From Kribbella albertanoniae (GTDB lineage Bacteria; Actinomycetota; Actinomycetes; Propionibacteriales; Kribbellaceae), in assembly GCF_004348455.1 (NCBI RefSeq), contig NZ_SMKA01000040.1, positions 1 through 43,223 of the forward strand: a stretch of 43,223 nt of DNA, in the 5' to 3' direction. How positions within the stretch are numbered: position 1 is the first letter of the stretch; every line of letters starts with the position of its first letter. The notes beneath the pieces are model-generated. The model searched no databases and had not been told where the DNA came from. It was given only the letters and a program-made list of their open reading frames with translations. This document shows, piece after piece, positions 33,822-42,867 of this stretch. The translations under genes were made by a program, and so were the position numbers.

Positions 33822-36757
33822 CCCCCCAGAGTGTTGAGCTTCTCCAGCAGCAGGATCTGCTGCCGGATCTGGTGGTTGGTCGACGCCGGGTTGAGCCGGA
33901 TCGCCTCGGCTTGTGCCATCACTGCGCCGAACGTGCTGTCCGGCCGCAGGTCCAGGTTGGTGTCCACCCCGCTGCTGAGGTCGAACGAACCGTCGGCGAA
34001 GTTGAGCCAGGCGGTCAACGCCTGCCGGTCGAACTCGGCCTTCGGGTTCAGCAGCTGGATGTTGAGGACGGCATGCGCCTTGGCCATCGTCGAGACGTCA
34101 CGAGCCTCGGAGAAGACCGGGCTCATGTGCTGCGCCACCTGCAGGTAGCAGTTGACCGTGCTCACCGGCAGGTCGACCGGCGGGAGCCGCAGACCGGCGC
34201 GGGTCTGCAGGTACCACAGCGGTGCGATCCGGGTCAGGTGCGCGTTGCCCTGCACGATGACCTTGGCCGAGTCCGCACTCGAACCACCGTCGTCGTCGCG
34301 CGCCGTGAAGCCGACGTCGTAGTTGCACGCCGAGCCGAACGCATGCGACTTCGCGTCCGTCACGTCGCGCGGCTGCAGACTCGGGCTGTTCGCCGGATCG
34401 GTGCCGGGCGGGTTGACCAGGTAGTTGGTCGTGTCACCCCAGCTCCAGCTGAGCGCGAGGTCGTCACTCCCCGGATCCGTCGACCGGCCCGTGAAGTCGA
34501 TCGGCTGCCCACTGTGCGCGATGAACGTCGGTACGCCGTTCACGACCGTCGCCCCGGATTCGTCGATCACCGCGGTCGGCGCCACGTTCGTCACCTGCAC
34601 CGGGAAGGTCGCCGTACCGCTGCCACCGTCGTCGTCGGTCACCTTGACGCCGACACTGAACGAGCCGTTGTCGCCGTAGGCCCGGCTGCCGGTGACGGTC
34701 GTGCCCAGCAGCGAACCAGCGGTCGGAGCGCCGAAGCCCCAGTCGATGCTCGCCGTGTGTGTGTCAGCCGAACCCGGATCCACGAACGACGCCTTCGCCG
34801 CGAGCGTCGAGCCCTCGGTGATCGTCTTCACCTGTGCCGGATCGATCGTCACGACCGGAGCGACGTTGCTGACGACTACCGGGAACGACGCCGAGCTCGT
34901 GCCACCGTCGTCATCGGTCACGGTGACCTTGACGGTGTAGCCGCCGTTGTCGGCATACGTGTGACTGCCGCTGACCTGGCCGAGCGTGGCCGGCACGCCC
35001 GTCGTCGTACCGTCACCCCATTCGATCTGGGCCGTGTGCGTGTCCAGGGAGCCAGGATCCGAGTACGTCGCGTTGACCCCGTACGACGCGCCTTCCGTCG
35101 TCGAACCCGGCTGCCCGGGCGCGATGACGATGCTTGGAGCAACGTTGTTGACGTTCAGGCGGAACGTCGTGGTCGCGGTCTCACCCTTGTCGTCGGTCGC
35201 GGTGATGGTGACGTCGCGACTCTGGGCCGGACCGTCGCTGGTGCTCGCAGTCCAGGACCAGCGCCCGCCACCCGCGTTGATGACGGTCCCGCTGGACGCA
35301 GACAGCGCGACCGGCCGGCCTTCGGGATCACCGAAACCACCGGCATTGCCGGCCGTCGTGCCCTCGTTGACCGTCACCGTGCTGTGGTCGGCGCTCACGG
35401 TCGGCGGGTTGTTGCCCTGCTGCAGGGCGGCCAGCAGGTCGATCCGCGGCGTGGTCGCGTTGGTCGTCGGGCTGGTCGCGTAGGTGATGTTGACGCCGGT
35501 GTCCCGCAGGTACCCGAGCAGGGTGGCCGCGGTGGCGTTCGGGTAGGCGTGCCGCAGGGCCGCGAACGCCCCGGCCACATGCGGAGCCGCCATCGACGTA
35601 CCGTCGAAGGTGGCCCAGGTGTCGTCCGGGATCGATGAGCGCACCGACGTACCGGGAGCGAACAGGTCGAGCCGCGGACCACGGTTCGAGTAGTTGGCGG
35701 GACTGTCGACTTCGTTGCCGCTGGCATTGACTCCGATCGCTCCGACGGTGACTGCGGTCGAGACACACGCCGGTGCGCCGACTCCGTTCGGGTGCGACTC
35801 GTTACCCGACGAGATGGTCGTCGTTATGCCGACCGAGAGCAGCAGGTCGATGGAAGCCTTGGAAGCGTTGGCGTCGCAGGCCGTTGTCTGGTTGGTGTCG
35901 TCACCGCCGCTGAGGTTCGCCGATGCGATGGTGAAGGTATTGCGCAGGTCGTAGACGCGCTGCAGCCCGGCGATGAAGTCCGAGGTGTAGAACTGCGGAC
36001 ACGGCGGGTTGCCGTCGCAGCCGGTGTTGCTGCGGTGGTAGATCTGGATCGCGATGATGTTCGCGCCCGGAGCCACACCGTTGCCCGGAGCACCGGTCAC
36101 ACCGGCCGACGCGCCCGCTGCGATCCCGGCGACATGTGTGCCGTGGTCGCAAATGTTGTTCGTGCCGTCGAGGCAGTTCGCGGTCTCGGCATCGGCGGAG
36201 CCGGCACCGGTCTGACTGGCTGTGCCGTTCGGGCAGAGCGAGACCTCGTTCGTGCCGCTCGTGCTGGAGTAGCAGGCCTCGGAGACGATCCGGCTGCCGA
36301 AGTACGGGTGGTCCCGATCGATGCCGGTATCAAGGATCGCAACGGTCTGCCCGGCGCCGGTGAACCCGAGCTGGTGCACCGTGTTGGCCCGGATGAACGG
36401 AATGCTCTCGGCCAGCGTCGGCGACCCGACCGTGTCCTCCTGGATCGACACGACGCTCGGGTCGGCCGCGAGCTCGGTCAGCGCCGCCTTGTCGGCATCG
36501 AGGGCGAGCAGCGGGAACGACCGGTAGGTTCGGTTCTGTTCCGCCGTGCCCTGGTCGATGTTGTCCAGAACCTCTTGTTTGTCAGCGATCTGGTCGACGC
36601 GGACGATCACGCGCGTGGTGCCCTCGTCATCGGCCTTGTCGATCAGCGCTTGTTCACTGGGTGTCGTCGGATCGGTCGCGGCCTGCGCCGGAACCTGAGT
36701 GACGCCCGCTGCCAGACCGGCCAAGGCCAGCGCAGCGAGCAGTCTTCGGATCTGCAT
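33818..36757 (-). CDS. Secreted subtilase (S8) with PKD-type repeats
   Basis: A 979-aa exported serine protease. Signal peptide 1-27; I9-type propeptide about 46-110 ending VVSIQEDT; S8 catalytic domain about 115-455 with D143 (ILDTGID), H205 (DHGTHVAG), oxyanion N319 (SSGNES) and S388 (GTSMAAPHVAG). Then come about four Ig-like/PKD modules (WGDGTTT and VTDDDGGTSSA-type strings) and a C-terminal helical domain of about 150 residues, like an uncleaved tail of unknown role. The ATG at 36757 has GGGGGG 7 bp upstream; an ATG at 36772 is also possible. It lies 30 bp behind the lipoprotein gene in the same direction. Confidence 0.93.
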   Translation of the reverse strand: MQIRRLLAALALAGLAAGVTQVPAQAATDPTTPSEQALIDKADDEGTTRVIVRVDQIADKQEVLDNIDQGTAEQNRTYRSFPLLALDADKAALTELAADPSVVSIQEDTVGSPTLAESIPFIRANTVHQLGFTGAGQTVAILDTGIDRDHPYFGSRIVSEACYSSTSGTNEVSLCPNGTASQTGAGSADAETANCLDGTNNICDHGTHVAGIAAGASAGVTGAPGNGVAPGANIIAIQIYHRSNTGCDGNPPCPQFYTSDFIAGLQRVYDLRNTFTIASANLSGGDDTNQTTACDANASKASIDLLLSVGITTTISSGNESHPNGVGAPACVSTAVTVGAIGVNASGNEVDSPANYSNRGPRLDLFAPGTSVRSSIPDDTWATFDGTSMAAPHVAGAFAALRHAYPNATAATLLGYLRDTGVNITYATSPTTNATTPRIDLLAALQQGNNPPTVSADHSTVTVNEGTTAGNAGGFGDPEGRPVALSASSGTVINAGGGRWSWTASTSDGPAQSRDVTITATDDKGETATTTFRLNVNNVAPSIVIAPGQPGSTTEGASYGVNATYSDPGSLDTHTAQIEWGDGTTTGVPATLGQVSGSHTYADNGGYTVKVTVTDDDGGTSSASFPVVVSNVAPVVTIDPAQVKTITEGSTLAAKASFVDPGSADTHTASIDWGFGAPTAGSLLGTTVTGSRAYGDNGSFSVGVKVTDDDGGSGTATFPVQVTNVAPTAVIDESGATVVNGVPTFIAHSGQPIDFTGRSTDPGSDDLALSWSWGDTTNYLVNPPGTDPANSPSLQPRDVTDAKSHAFGSACNYDVGFTARDDDGGSSADSAKVIVQGNAHLTRIAPLWYLQTRAGLRLPPVDLPVSTVNCYLQVAQHMSPVFSEARDVSTMAKAHAVLNIQLLNPKAEFDRQALTAWLNFADGSFDLSSGVDTNLDLRPDSTFGAVMAQAEAIRLNPASTNHQIRQQILLLEKLNTLGG

Positions 36758-36787
36758 TGTCGTTCCCCCCATGGGTGTTGTGGTGTC

Positions 36788-37162
36788 TCAGCCGGACTGA
36801 GACTGGGCGGTGTCTTCCTGCACGGCAGCCACTCGGGGTGAGCGCCGCAGCAGGTCGAGGGCGGTCGCGTCGACGGACAACGCCAGTTGCGGGACAGCGT
36901 CGTACCGCCGGTTCACCTGGACGCCAGCGGCCGGAAGTTCAGCCAGTACGGCGTCCTGCGCGGCCCGGATCGCGGTGCGTTGTGCACGGCGCGCCTGATC
37001 CCCCAGTTCACCCTCGGGCCGGAAGTCCCCGGCCAGGGTGACGATCACGCGGACGTCGGGCACGGCTGAGGGTGGGGCCGAAGGTGAGCTGCCCGTCCCC
37101 GTCGTACAGGACGCAACGATCAGCAGTCCCGCAGCGAACAGCCCACACCGGATCCACCCCAT
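36788..37162 (-). CDS. Lipoprotein resembling a free-standing subtilase prodomain
   Basis: A 124-aa protein with a lipoprotein signal peptide (lipobox VASC, lipidated C19), a short Ser/Pro linker and one small domain (about 36-118). That domain starts DVRVIVTLAG and ends SPRVAAVQEDT. The neighbouring subtilase propeptide starts TTRVIVRVDQ and ends DPSVVSIQEDT, so both look like inhibitor-I9/propeptide folds. It has no protease domain. It precedes the subtilase gene by 30 bp in an apparent operon. A membrane-anchored inhibitor or folding helper for that protease is inferred. The start has GGGGG 6 bp upstream. Confidence 0.8.
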   Translation of the reverse strand: MGWIRCGLFAAGLLIVASCTTGTGSSPSAPPSAVPDVRVIVTLAGDFRPEGELGDQARRAQRTAIRAAQDAVLAELPAAGVQVNRRYDAVPQLALSVDATALDLLRRSPRVAAVQEDTAQSQSG

Positions 37163-37315
37163 GACGACCCCCTCGTCAGCGGCCGGGTTCGACCGCGATC
37201 ACATCGTGCCGGAGCTTCTTCAGCCAGCCTTAAATACAGCTTTCGTCAATTTCTGTCATGTGTTGGCCACCTCTCGGTCAACCGCTGGCTGCTCGCGGTG
37301 GGAAGCGTTCGGCGC
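37163..37315. other. Divergent intergenic region before phoD
   Basis: Contains the most AT-rich stretch nearby (37229-37260). Possible -10-like sequences are present in both directions, but no clear operator is seen. GTCA strings occur (37242, 37252 and near 37283) but not with the regular 11-bp spacing of PHO boxes. Confidence 0.35.
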
Positions 37316-38938
37316 ATGGAGACTTCGCGAAGATCAGTCCTGAAAGCCGGTCTGGCGTCCAGCGCGGTGGTCGCCGGCCTGACCGCTCCGGCCACCGCGG
37401 CGGCGACGCCTGTCCGGCAGGATCCGTTCACGCTCGGTATCGCGAGCGGTGACCCGTGGCCCGACGGGTTCGTGTTGTGGACCCGGCTCGCTGTCGATCC
37501 GACCGCGCCGGACGGACTCGGCGGAATGCCGAACCGTGCCTACGCCGTCCAGTGGCAGGTCGCCACCGACCGGCGCTTCCATCACACCGTCCGGGCCGGC
37601 GTCGCGTTCGCGCGACCGGAGCACGCCCATGCGGTCCACGTCACCGTGCAGGGTCTGCAGCCGGGACGGGAGTACTACTACCGGTTCCGCGCCGAGGGCT
37701 ATGTGTCGGCGACCGCTCGTACGCTGACCTCACCGGCTCGCGGGACCACCCCGCGCGAGCTGGCGATGTCATTCGTGTCGTGTTCGCAGTTCGAGCACGG
37801 CTACTTCACGGCGTACCGGCGGCTGGCCGAGGACCGGCCGGACCTGGTGCTGCACCTGGGCGACTACCAGTACGAGTACACGAAGAACACGTACGTCGCG
37901 CCCGGCGGGAACATCCGTGATCACGACGGCCCCGAGACCACGGACCTGGCGTCGTACCGGCAGCGGCACGCGCAGTACAAGTCCGACCCGGATCTGCAGG
38001 CTGCGCACGCGGTCGCGCCGTGGCTGGTCGTCTGGGACGACCACGAACTCGACAACAACTGGGCCGACGAGATCCCGGAGAAGGCCGAGGAAGGGTTCCT
38101 GGACCGCCGGGCCGCGGCCTTCCAGGCGTACTACGAGAACATGCCGCTGCGCGCGTCGTCGAAGCCGCGCGGGATCGACATGCAGCTGTTCCGGCGGGTG
38201 AAGTGGGGTGAGCTGGCAACGTTCCACATGCTCGACACCCGGCAGTACCGCGACGACCAGGGCTGCGGTGACGGCTACAAGGACTGCCCCGCGGCGGTGG
38301 ACCCGAAGCGGTCGATCACGGGGGAGCGGCAGGAGAAGTGGCTGCTCGACGGCTTCCGCCGGTCCGAGGCCCGCTGGGACATCCTCGGGCAGCAGGTCTT
38401 CTTCGCGCAGCGTGACAACAACCAGGGTCCGCTGAAGGTGACGTCGATGGACTCTTGGGACGGGTACGTCGCTTCCCGCGACCGGATCACCCGCGGCTGG
38501 GTCGACGCGCGGGTGCGCAATGCCGTCGTACTGACTGGTGACGTGCACGCGCACTGGGCTTCGGATCTGAAGCTGAACTACGACGACCCGGCGGCACCGG
38601 CCGTAGGGTCGGAGCTGGTCTGCTCCTCGATCACGAGCGGTGGTGACGGCGCCGACTCCGGTACGACGGCGCACCCGTGGTTGCAGTGGAATCCGCATCT
38701 GCGGTTCCAGAACAACCTGCGCGGTTACGTGAACACGACGATCACCCGCGAGTCGATGGTCGCCGACTTCCGCACGCTGCGGACGGTCCGGGACCACGAG
38801 GCGCAGGCGTTCACACGGGCCCAGTTCACCATCGAAGACCGCAAGCCGGGCCTGAACCTGACCGGTGACACCCCGCCGGCTGCGGCGCGCGCCATGGCCT
38901 TCGAGGACACCGTTGCCTGGGAGACCGCTCGCCCCTAG
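37316..38938 (+). CDS. phoD: PhoD-family alkaline phosphatase, Tat-exported
   Basis: A 540-aa extracellular phosphomonoesterase/diesterase that releases phosphate from organic esters using Ca2+ and Fe3+. The Tat signal is TSRRSVLKAG (residues 3-12). An N-terminal Ig-like PhoD_N domain (about 35-145) precedes the catalytic domain with C156 (SCSQ), D183 (LGDYQYEY), D241-H243 (WDDHELDNNW) and D409, H411, H413 (GDVHAHW). The ATG at 37316 fits the Tat signal best. The TAG stop shares CTAG with the convergent HIT gene. Confidence 0.93.
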   Translation: METSRRSVLKAGLASSAVVAGLTAPATAAATPVRQDPFTLGIASGDPWPDGFVLWTRLAVDPTAPDGLGGMPNRAYAVQWQVATDRRFHHTVRAGVAFARPEHAHAVHVTVQGLQPGREYYYRFRAEGYVSATARTLTSPARGTTPRELAMSFVSCSQFEHGYFTAYRRLAEDRPDLVLHLGDYQYEYTKNTYVAPGGNIRDHDGPETTDLASYRQRHAQYKSDPDLQAAHAVAPWLVVWDDHELDNNWADEIPEKAEEGFLDRRAAAFQAYYENMPLRASSKPRGIDMQLFRRVKWGELATFHMLDTRQYRDDQGCGDGYKDCPAAVDPKRSITGERQEKWLLDGFRRSEARWDILGQQVFFAQRDNNQGPLKVTSMDSWDGYVASRDRITRGWVDARVRNAVVLTGDVHAHWASDLKLNYDDPAAPAVGSELVCSSITSGGDGADSGTTAHPWLQWNPHLRFQNNLRGYVNTTITRESMVADFRTLRTVRDHEAQAFTRAQFTIEDRKPGLNLTGDTPPAAARAMAFEDTVAWETARP

Positions 38939-39345
38939 AGCACGTCCCGCAGCTTGGCGGCGTACTCGGCGGCCTCCGCATCGTCGGCGTACTTCGTCCG
39001 CGGCCAGAAGAAGCCGCGCAGTCCGTCCCCCTTCGTCCGCGGCACGACGTGCACGTGGAGGTGGGGGACGGACTGGGACACAACGTTGTTGACGGCAACG
39101 AAGGAACCCTGCGCGTCGTACGCCTTCCGGACCGCGGCCGCGACCTGACGAGCCGCACCGAACAACGGCACGGTCAGCTCATCGGTCAGCTCGACCATCG
39201 TCGGCACGTGCTCGCGCGGCACGATCAGCGTGTGTCCCTTGAACACCGGACGGATGTCGAGGAAGCCGACGAGCTCCGGCGTGTCCAGGACGATGTGCGC
39301 CGGCGTCGTACCGGCGATGATCGAGCAGAACAGACAGTCAGCCAT
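38935..39345 (-). CDS. HIT-family nucleotide hydrolase/transferase
   Basis: A 136-aa histidine-triad protein (Hint-like) that cleaves nucleoside phosphoramidates or dinucleotides. The HIT motif HLHVHVVPR is present, preceded by the N-terminal CLFCSIIAG with zinc-type cysteines and PREHVPTM. Start ATG 39345 is set by homology and overlaps the stop of the upstream antiporter by one base (TGATG), so the two are coupled. Its stop shares CTAG with phoD. Confidence 0.92.
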   Translation of the reverse strand: MADCLFCSIIAGTTPAHIVLDTPELVGFLDIRPVFKGHTLIVPREHVPTMVELTDELTVPLFGAARQVAAAVRKAYDAQGSFVAVNNVVSQSVPHLHVHVVPRTKGDGLRGFFWPRTKYADDAEAAEYAAKLRDVL

Positions 39346-41252
39346 CAGCCGAGCTTCTCGTCCACGAAGCACCAACGCCAGTTCTCACCGGGTTCGAAAC
39401 TGCGCATCACCGGGTGCTTGGTCTCGTCGTAGTGCTTGCTCGCATGCTTCATCTCCGAAGAATCGCAGCAGCCGACATGGCCGCACTCCAGGCACAACCG
39501 CAGGTGCACCCAGGAACCGCCGTCGGCCAGGCATTCCTCACAACCCTCAGGCGTGTTCGGAGTGACCACCACGGGCGCGTCGATGAGGTGCGCGCAGGCC
39601 CCACTCGCCGAGGCCGGCGGACGCAAGTCCTCGGAGCGGCCGCCGACGTCGTCGTCCTCGTCGCGATCCAGGAGCGACTCCTCGATGTCGAGCGCGGCCT
39701 GCGCGCGCTGCAGGACCTCGTCGGCGACCAGGCCGCCGTCGCGGATCTTGAGGAGGTGCGCCCGCTCGGCCTCCAGCATCGCCGTCCGCAACCGCCGGTA
39801 CGCCTCACTCGGCGTCTCGTACTCGGTTTCCGGACGCCCCAGTCGCTCCCACGCGGCCAGCGCGCGCGACTCCCCACGCTGGCGCAGAAGCGCGAGAACG
39901 GCCTCCGGATCATCCGGCGTACTGATCTCGTCGAGCTTCTCGATCGCGGCCCGATGCGCACCTTGCAGTACGGCGGCCTCCTGCAGCGCGTCCTCCGCGG
40001 GATCCGGTCCGGGCAGCTGCAAACGCCGTACCAGCCATGGGAGTGTGGAGCCCTGCAGGAGCAGCGTGCCACCGGTCACGGCGAGGGCCATGAAGACCAG
40101 CACCTCGCGGTGCGGAGTGTCCTCCGGGAGCGTGAAGACCGCGGCCAGTGTGACCACGCCGCGCATCCCGGCCCAGCAGACGACGATCAGCGCACTGAAC
40201 GAGACCGGCCCGGGGCGGGACCGGCCGAGGATCCGGCGGGACAGGTAGGTGGTCGGGATGACCCAGATCGGCCGGAGCAGGACGGTGGCCAGGAAGACGG
40301 CGACCGTCGAGGCGGCGATCAGCCAGGCCGGCAGCGGGCTCTCGGCGAGATCGTCGAGGATCCACCGGGTCTGCAGGCCGATCAGCAGGAAGACCGTGTT
40401 CTCGAGCAGGAACTGGAAGGTGCGCCAGTTGGTCCGCTCCGAGATCCGCGACTTGGCCGACTGGATGATCGGTGCCTTGTGCCCGAGGATCAGGCCGCAG
40501 ACGACCACGGCCAGTACGCCGGACGCGTGGATGTAGTGGTTCTCGGCCGCGACGTACGCGATGAACGGCGCGGTCAGGCTGAGCGTGGTGTCCAGCACTG
40601 GGTCCGTGAACCGCTTCCGGATCTTGGCCAGCACGATCGCCACCACCAGGCCGATCACGACTCCACCGCCGGCCGCCCGGAGGAAGTCGAGGCCGACGTG
40701 GAGCACGGTCGGAACGACCAGTGCCGCGCCGATCGCCGTACGGAGGATGACGAGCGCGGTCGCGTCGTTGATCAGGCTCTCGCCCTCGAGGATCGTGACC
40801 ACGCGCCGGGGGAGACCCACCCGTTTGGCGATCGCAGTCGCGGCGACCGCATCCGGCGGCGCGATGACCGCGCCGATCGCGAACGCGGCCCACAGGGGGA
40901 GAGGCTCGTAGCCCTGGGAGTCTGCCACGAGGTTGAGCAGCCACCAGGCGACCAGGCCGACACCGACCGCGGTGAAGGCGACGAGCCCGACCGACAGCAG
41001 GCCGATCGACCGGCGGTGTTTGGTGAAGTCGACCAGGCTGGTCTTGATCGCCGCGGAGTACAGCAGCGGGGGCAGGAACCCGATCAGCACCACCTCGGGC
41101 TCCAGTTCGACCCGCGGGACGAACGGCAGATAGGACGCGGCGACCCCGATCACCACGAGCAGCAGGGGAGCCGACAGCCCGATCCGCCGAGCCAGCGCGG
41201 CCCCGCCCGCCACCACGGCGACGAGGGCAACGATCTCGATCGCGATATGCAC
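39345..41252 (-). CDS. Na+/H+ antiporter (CPA1) fused to a UBP-type zinc finger
   Basis: A 635-aa protein. Residues 1-410 are a CPA1 exchanger with about 12 helices; the ion-binding helices show APPDAVAAT (D134) and GESLINDATAL (N162, D163). About 430-545 is a charged helical cytoplasmic region. Residues 553-635 are a UBP/BUZ zinc finger with ligands C553, H555, C571, C574, C587, C590, C595/C596, H603, H607 and H613, ending WRWCFVDEK. In eukaryotes this finger binds the free C-terminus of ubiquitin. The GTG start at 41252 is the only one near the first helix. HIT follows with a one-base overlap. Confidence 0.9.
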   Translation of the reverse strand: MHIAIEIVALVAVVAGGAALARRIGLSAPLLLVVIGVAASYLPFVPRVELEPEVVLIGFLPPLLYSAAIKTSLVDFTKHRRSIGLLSVGLVAFTAVGVGLVAWWLLNLVADSQGYEPLPLWAAFAIGAVIAPPDAVAATAIAKRVGLPRRVVTILEGESLINDATALVILRTAIGAALVVPTVLHVGLDFLRAAGGGVVIGLVVAIVLAKIRKRFTDPVLDTTLSLTAPFIAYVAAENHYIHASGVLAVVVCGLILGHKAPIIQSAKSRISERTNWRTFQFLLENTVFLLIGLQTRWILDDLAESPLPAWLIAASTVAVFLATVLLRPIWVIPTTYLSRRILGRSRPGPVSFSALIVVCWAGMRGVVTLAAVFTLPEDTPHREVLVFMALAVTGGTLLLQGSTLPWLVRRLQLPGPDPAEDALQEAAVLQGAHRAAIEKLDEISTPDDPEAVLALLRQRGESRALAAWERLGRPETEYETPSEAYRRLRTAMLEAERAHLLKIRDGGLVADEVLQRAQAALDIEESLLDRDEDDDVGGRSEDLRPPASASGACAHLIDAPVVVTPNTPEGCEECLADGGSWVHLRLCLECGHVGCCDSSEMKHASKHYDETKHPVMRSFEPGENWRWCFVDEKLG

Positions 41253-41299
41253 GGAGCACAGTGTCTCAGTTCCCTCTGGCGACGGTCGCCACTGTCGTC

Positions 41300-41305
41300 T
41301 AGCGT
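41300..41305 (+). promoter_or_regulatory. Putative -10 element of the secreted hydrolase gene
   Basis: TAGCGT lies 38 bp before the ATG, giving a leader of about 31 nt with GGGGAG 8 bp before the start. A weak TGGCGA is 17 bp upstream. Confidence 0.4.
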
Positions 41306-41343
41306 GTGCGGAGCGGGATCCGTCCACCACGGGGAGTGATCAC

Positions 41344-42867
41344 ATGCGTCGTGCGGTTTCTGTTCTCTCTGCGCTTGGATTTGTAGGAGCTCTTCTGGCC
41401 CCGGCTCCAGCCGTCGCTGTCGTGGCTGAGGACACCGTGACCACCGGGTGCGTCCTGTCGGTCCCCGAGCCTGGGACTTCGGTGCCGGTGCGGATCTGCT
41501 ACTCGCTCTTCAAACCCGCCGTGGCCTCGGCGACCCACACCGTGCCGCTGATCTTCAGCAGCCACGGCTGGGGCGGTTCGCGGACCAAGGACATCCGGCA
41601 GTTCCGTGCGCACCTGGACGCGGGCTTCGGCGTACTGAGCTTCGACCAGCGCAGCTTCGGTGAGAGCACCGGCGTCGCGCACGTGATGAACCCCGACTAC
41701 GAGGGCCGCGACGTGATCAAGCTCGTCGACCTCGTCGCTGGGTTGGATTGGGTGACGAAGCAACGACCGGGTGACCCGTTGATCGGTGCCATCGGAGGTT
41801 CGTACGGCGGCGGCTACCAGCTCGCCGGCGCGTTCACGGAGCTCCGCGACTCCGGCCGGACCCGGTTCGACGCGCTCGCACCCGAGATCACCTGGTGGGA
41901 TCTCAAGCGTTCGTTGGCCCCGTCCGAGACCGCGCGGACCATCTGGCTGAGCAGCCTCTACGCGGTCGGCGGCAAGAACCTGCCGCCGTCGATCGGCAAG
42001 GCGTTCCTCACCCTGGTCGCGACCGGAGCCTGGCCCACGGGCAAGGCGGGCCGGGAGCTCGACCGCTTCTTCGCCCACAACGGGCCGGCGTGGCACGTCG
42101 CGCAGGGCCGAAAGCTCGACATACCGGTTTTGTTTGAGCAGGGCCTCACCGACAACCTGTTCAACCTCAACGAGGGCCTGTCCAACTTCGACCGCGCCCT
42201 CACCCCACGCGCCCGCGCACGCTCCCTGCTTGTCGGCCACAACGGCGGCCACGCACTGCCCTCCGTCGTACCGCCCGGCTACGGCACCTCCGGCGACCCC
42301 TGCTCGATCGCTCTCGGTTCACCCAACTTCGCCGACCTGGCCGTCCGTTTCCTTCGACTCCAGTTGCTCGGCCAGTCCACCGGTCTCACCGGCTTCGGCG
42401 CCTACCACCTCGCCACCGCCGACGGTCGTTGCCTGACGCAACGTAGTTTGGTGTCGAACACTTCGCGCCGACTGGGCAAGATCGCCACCCCGACCGGCGT
42501 CGGTGTCCCCGTCAACGTGAAGATCGCCGCCGGCCCCCTCACCGTCGCCGGCACCCCACGCGTCTCCGCCAACGTCTACACGATCGTCCCGCGCACCCCA
42601 GCGTTCCTCGCCCTGAGCGTTGGCACCAGCCCCCTGACCGCCCGCGTCATCCAGAACAACACCTTGCCACTCCGCGAAAAACGAGCAGCCCACGGCGTCC
42701 GCCGTACGATCGAACTGCCTGCCATCGCGGTCGACGTACCAGCCGGGCAGAACCTCTACCTCACGGTCTCCCCAGTAGCCGACATGTTCGCCGGCCAACG
42801 CGCCCCGCTCCCCGGCGCCCTGCTCCTGAAGAACACAACCGTCAGCTACCGCACCATATCCAGGTAG
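41344..42867 (+). CDS. Secreted CocE/S15-like alpha/beta hydrolase
   Basis: A 507-aa exported protein with a signal peptide (residues 1-26, ending APAVA). The alpha/beta-hydrolase core shows SSHGWGGSRT, the nucleophile elbow GGSYGGG (S153), acid D270 (GLTDN) and H303 (GHNGGHAL). The C-terminal 150 residues form a beta-rich domain like the jelly roll of X-Pro dipeptidyl-peptidase or cocaine-esterase proteins. It probably acts on peptides or esters outside the cell. The last 22 bp overlap the convergent DUF402 gene. Confidence 0.87.
   Translation: MRRAVSVLSALGFVGALLAPAPAVAVVAEDTVTTGCVLSVPEPGTSVPVRICYSLFKPAVASATHTVPLIFSSHGWGGSRTKDIRQFRAHLDAGFGVLSFDQRSFGESTGVAHVMNPDYEGRDVIKLVDLVAGLDWVTKQRPGDPLIGAIGGSYGGGYQLAGAFTELRDSGRTRFDALAPEITWWDLKRSLAPSETARTIWLSSLYAVGGKNLPPSIGKAFLTLVATGAWPTGKAGRELDRFFAHNGPAWHVAQGRKLDIPVLFEQGLTDNLFNLNEGLSNFDRALTPRARARSLLVGHNGGHALPSVVPPGYGTSGDPCSIALGSPNFADLAVRFLRLQLLGQSTGLTGFGAYHLATADGRCLTQRSLVSNTSRRLGKIATPTGVGVPVNVKIAAGPLTVAGTPRVSANVYTIVPRTPAFLALSVGTSPLTARVIQNNTLPLREKRAAHGVRRTIELPAIAVDVPAGQNLYLTVSPVADMFAGQRAPLPGALLLKNTTVSYRTISR

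Noticed and set aside
37163..37315. PHO box upstream of phoD
   Set aside because: GTCA strings recur, but not as regular 11-bp direct repeats with the expected core, so phosphate control cannot be read from the sequence.
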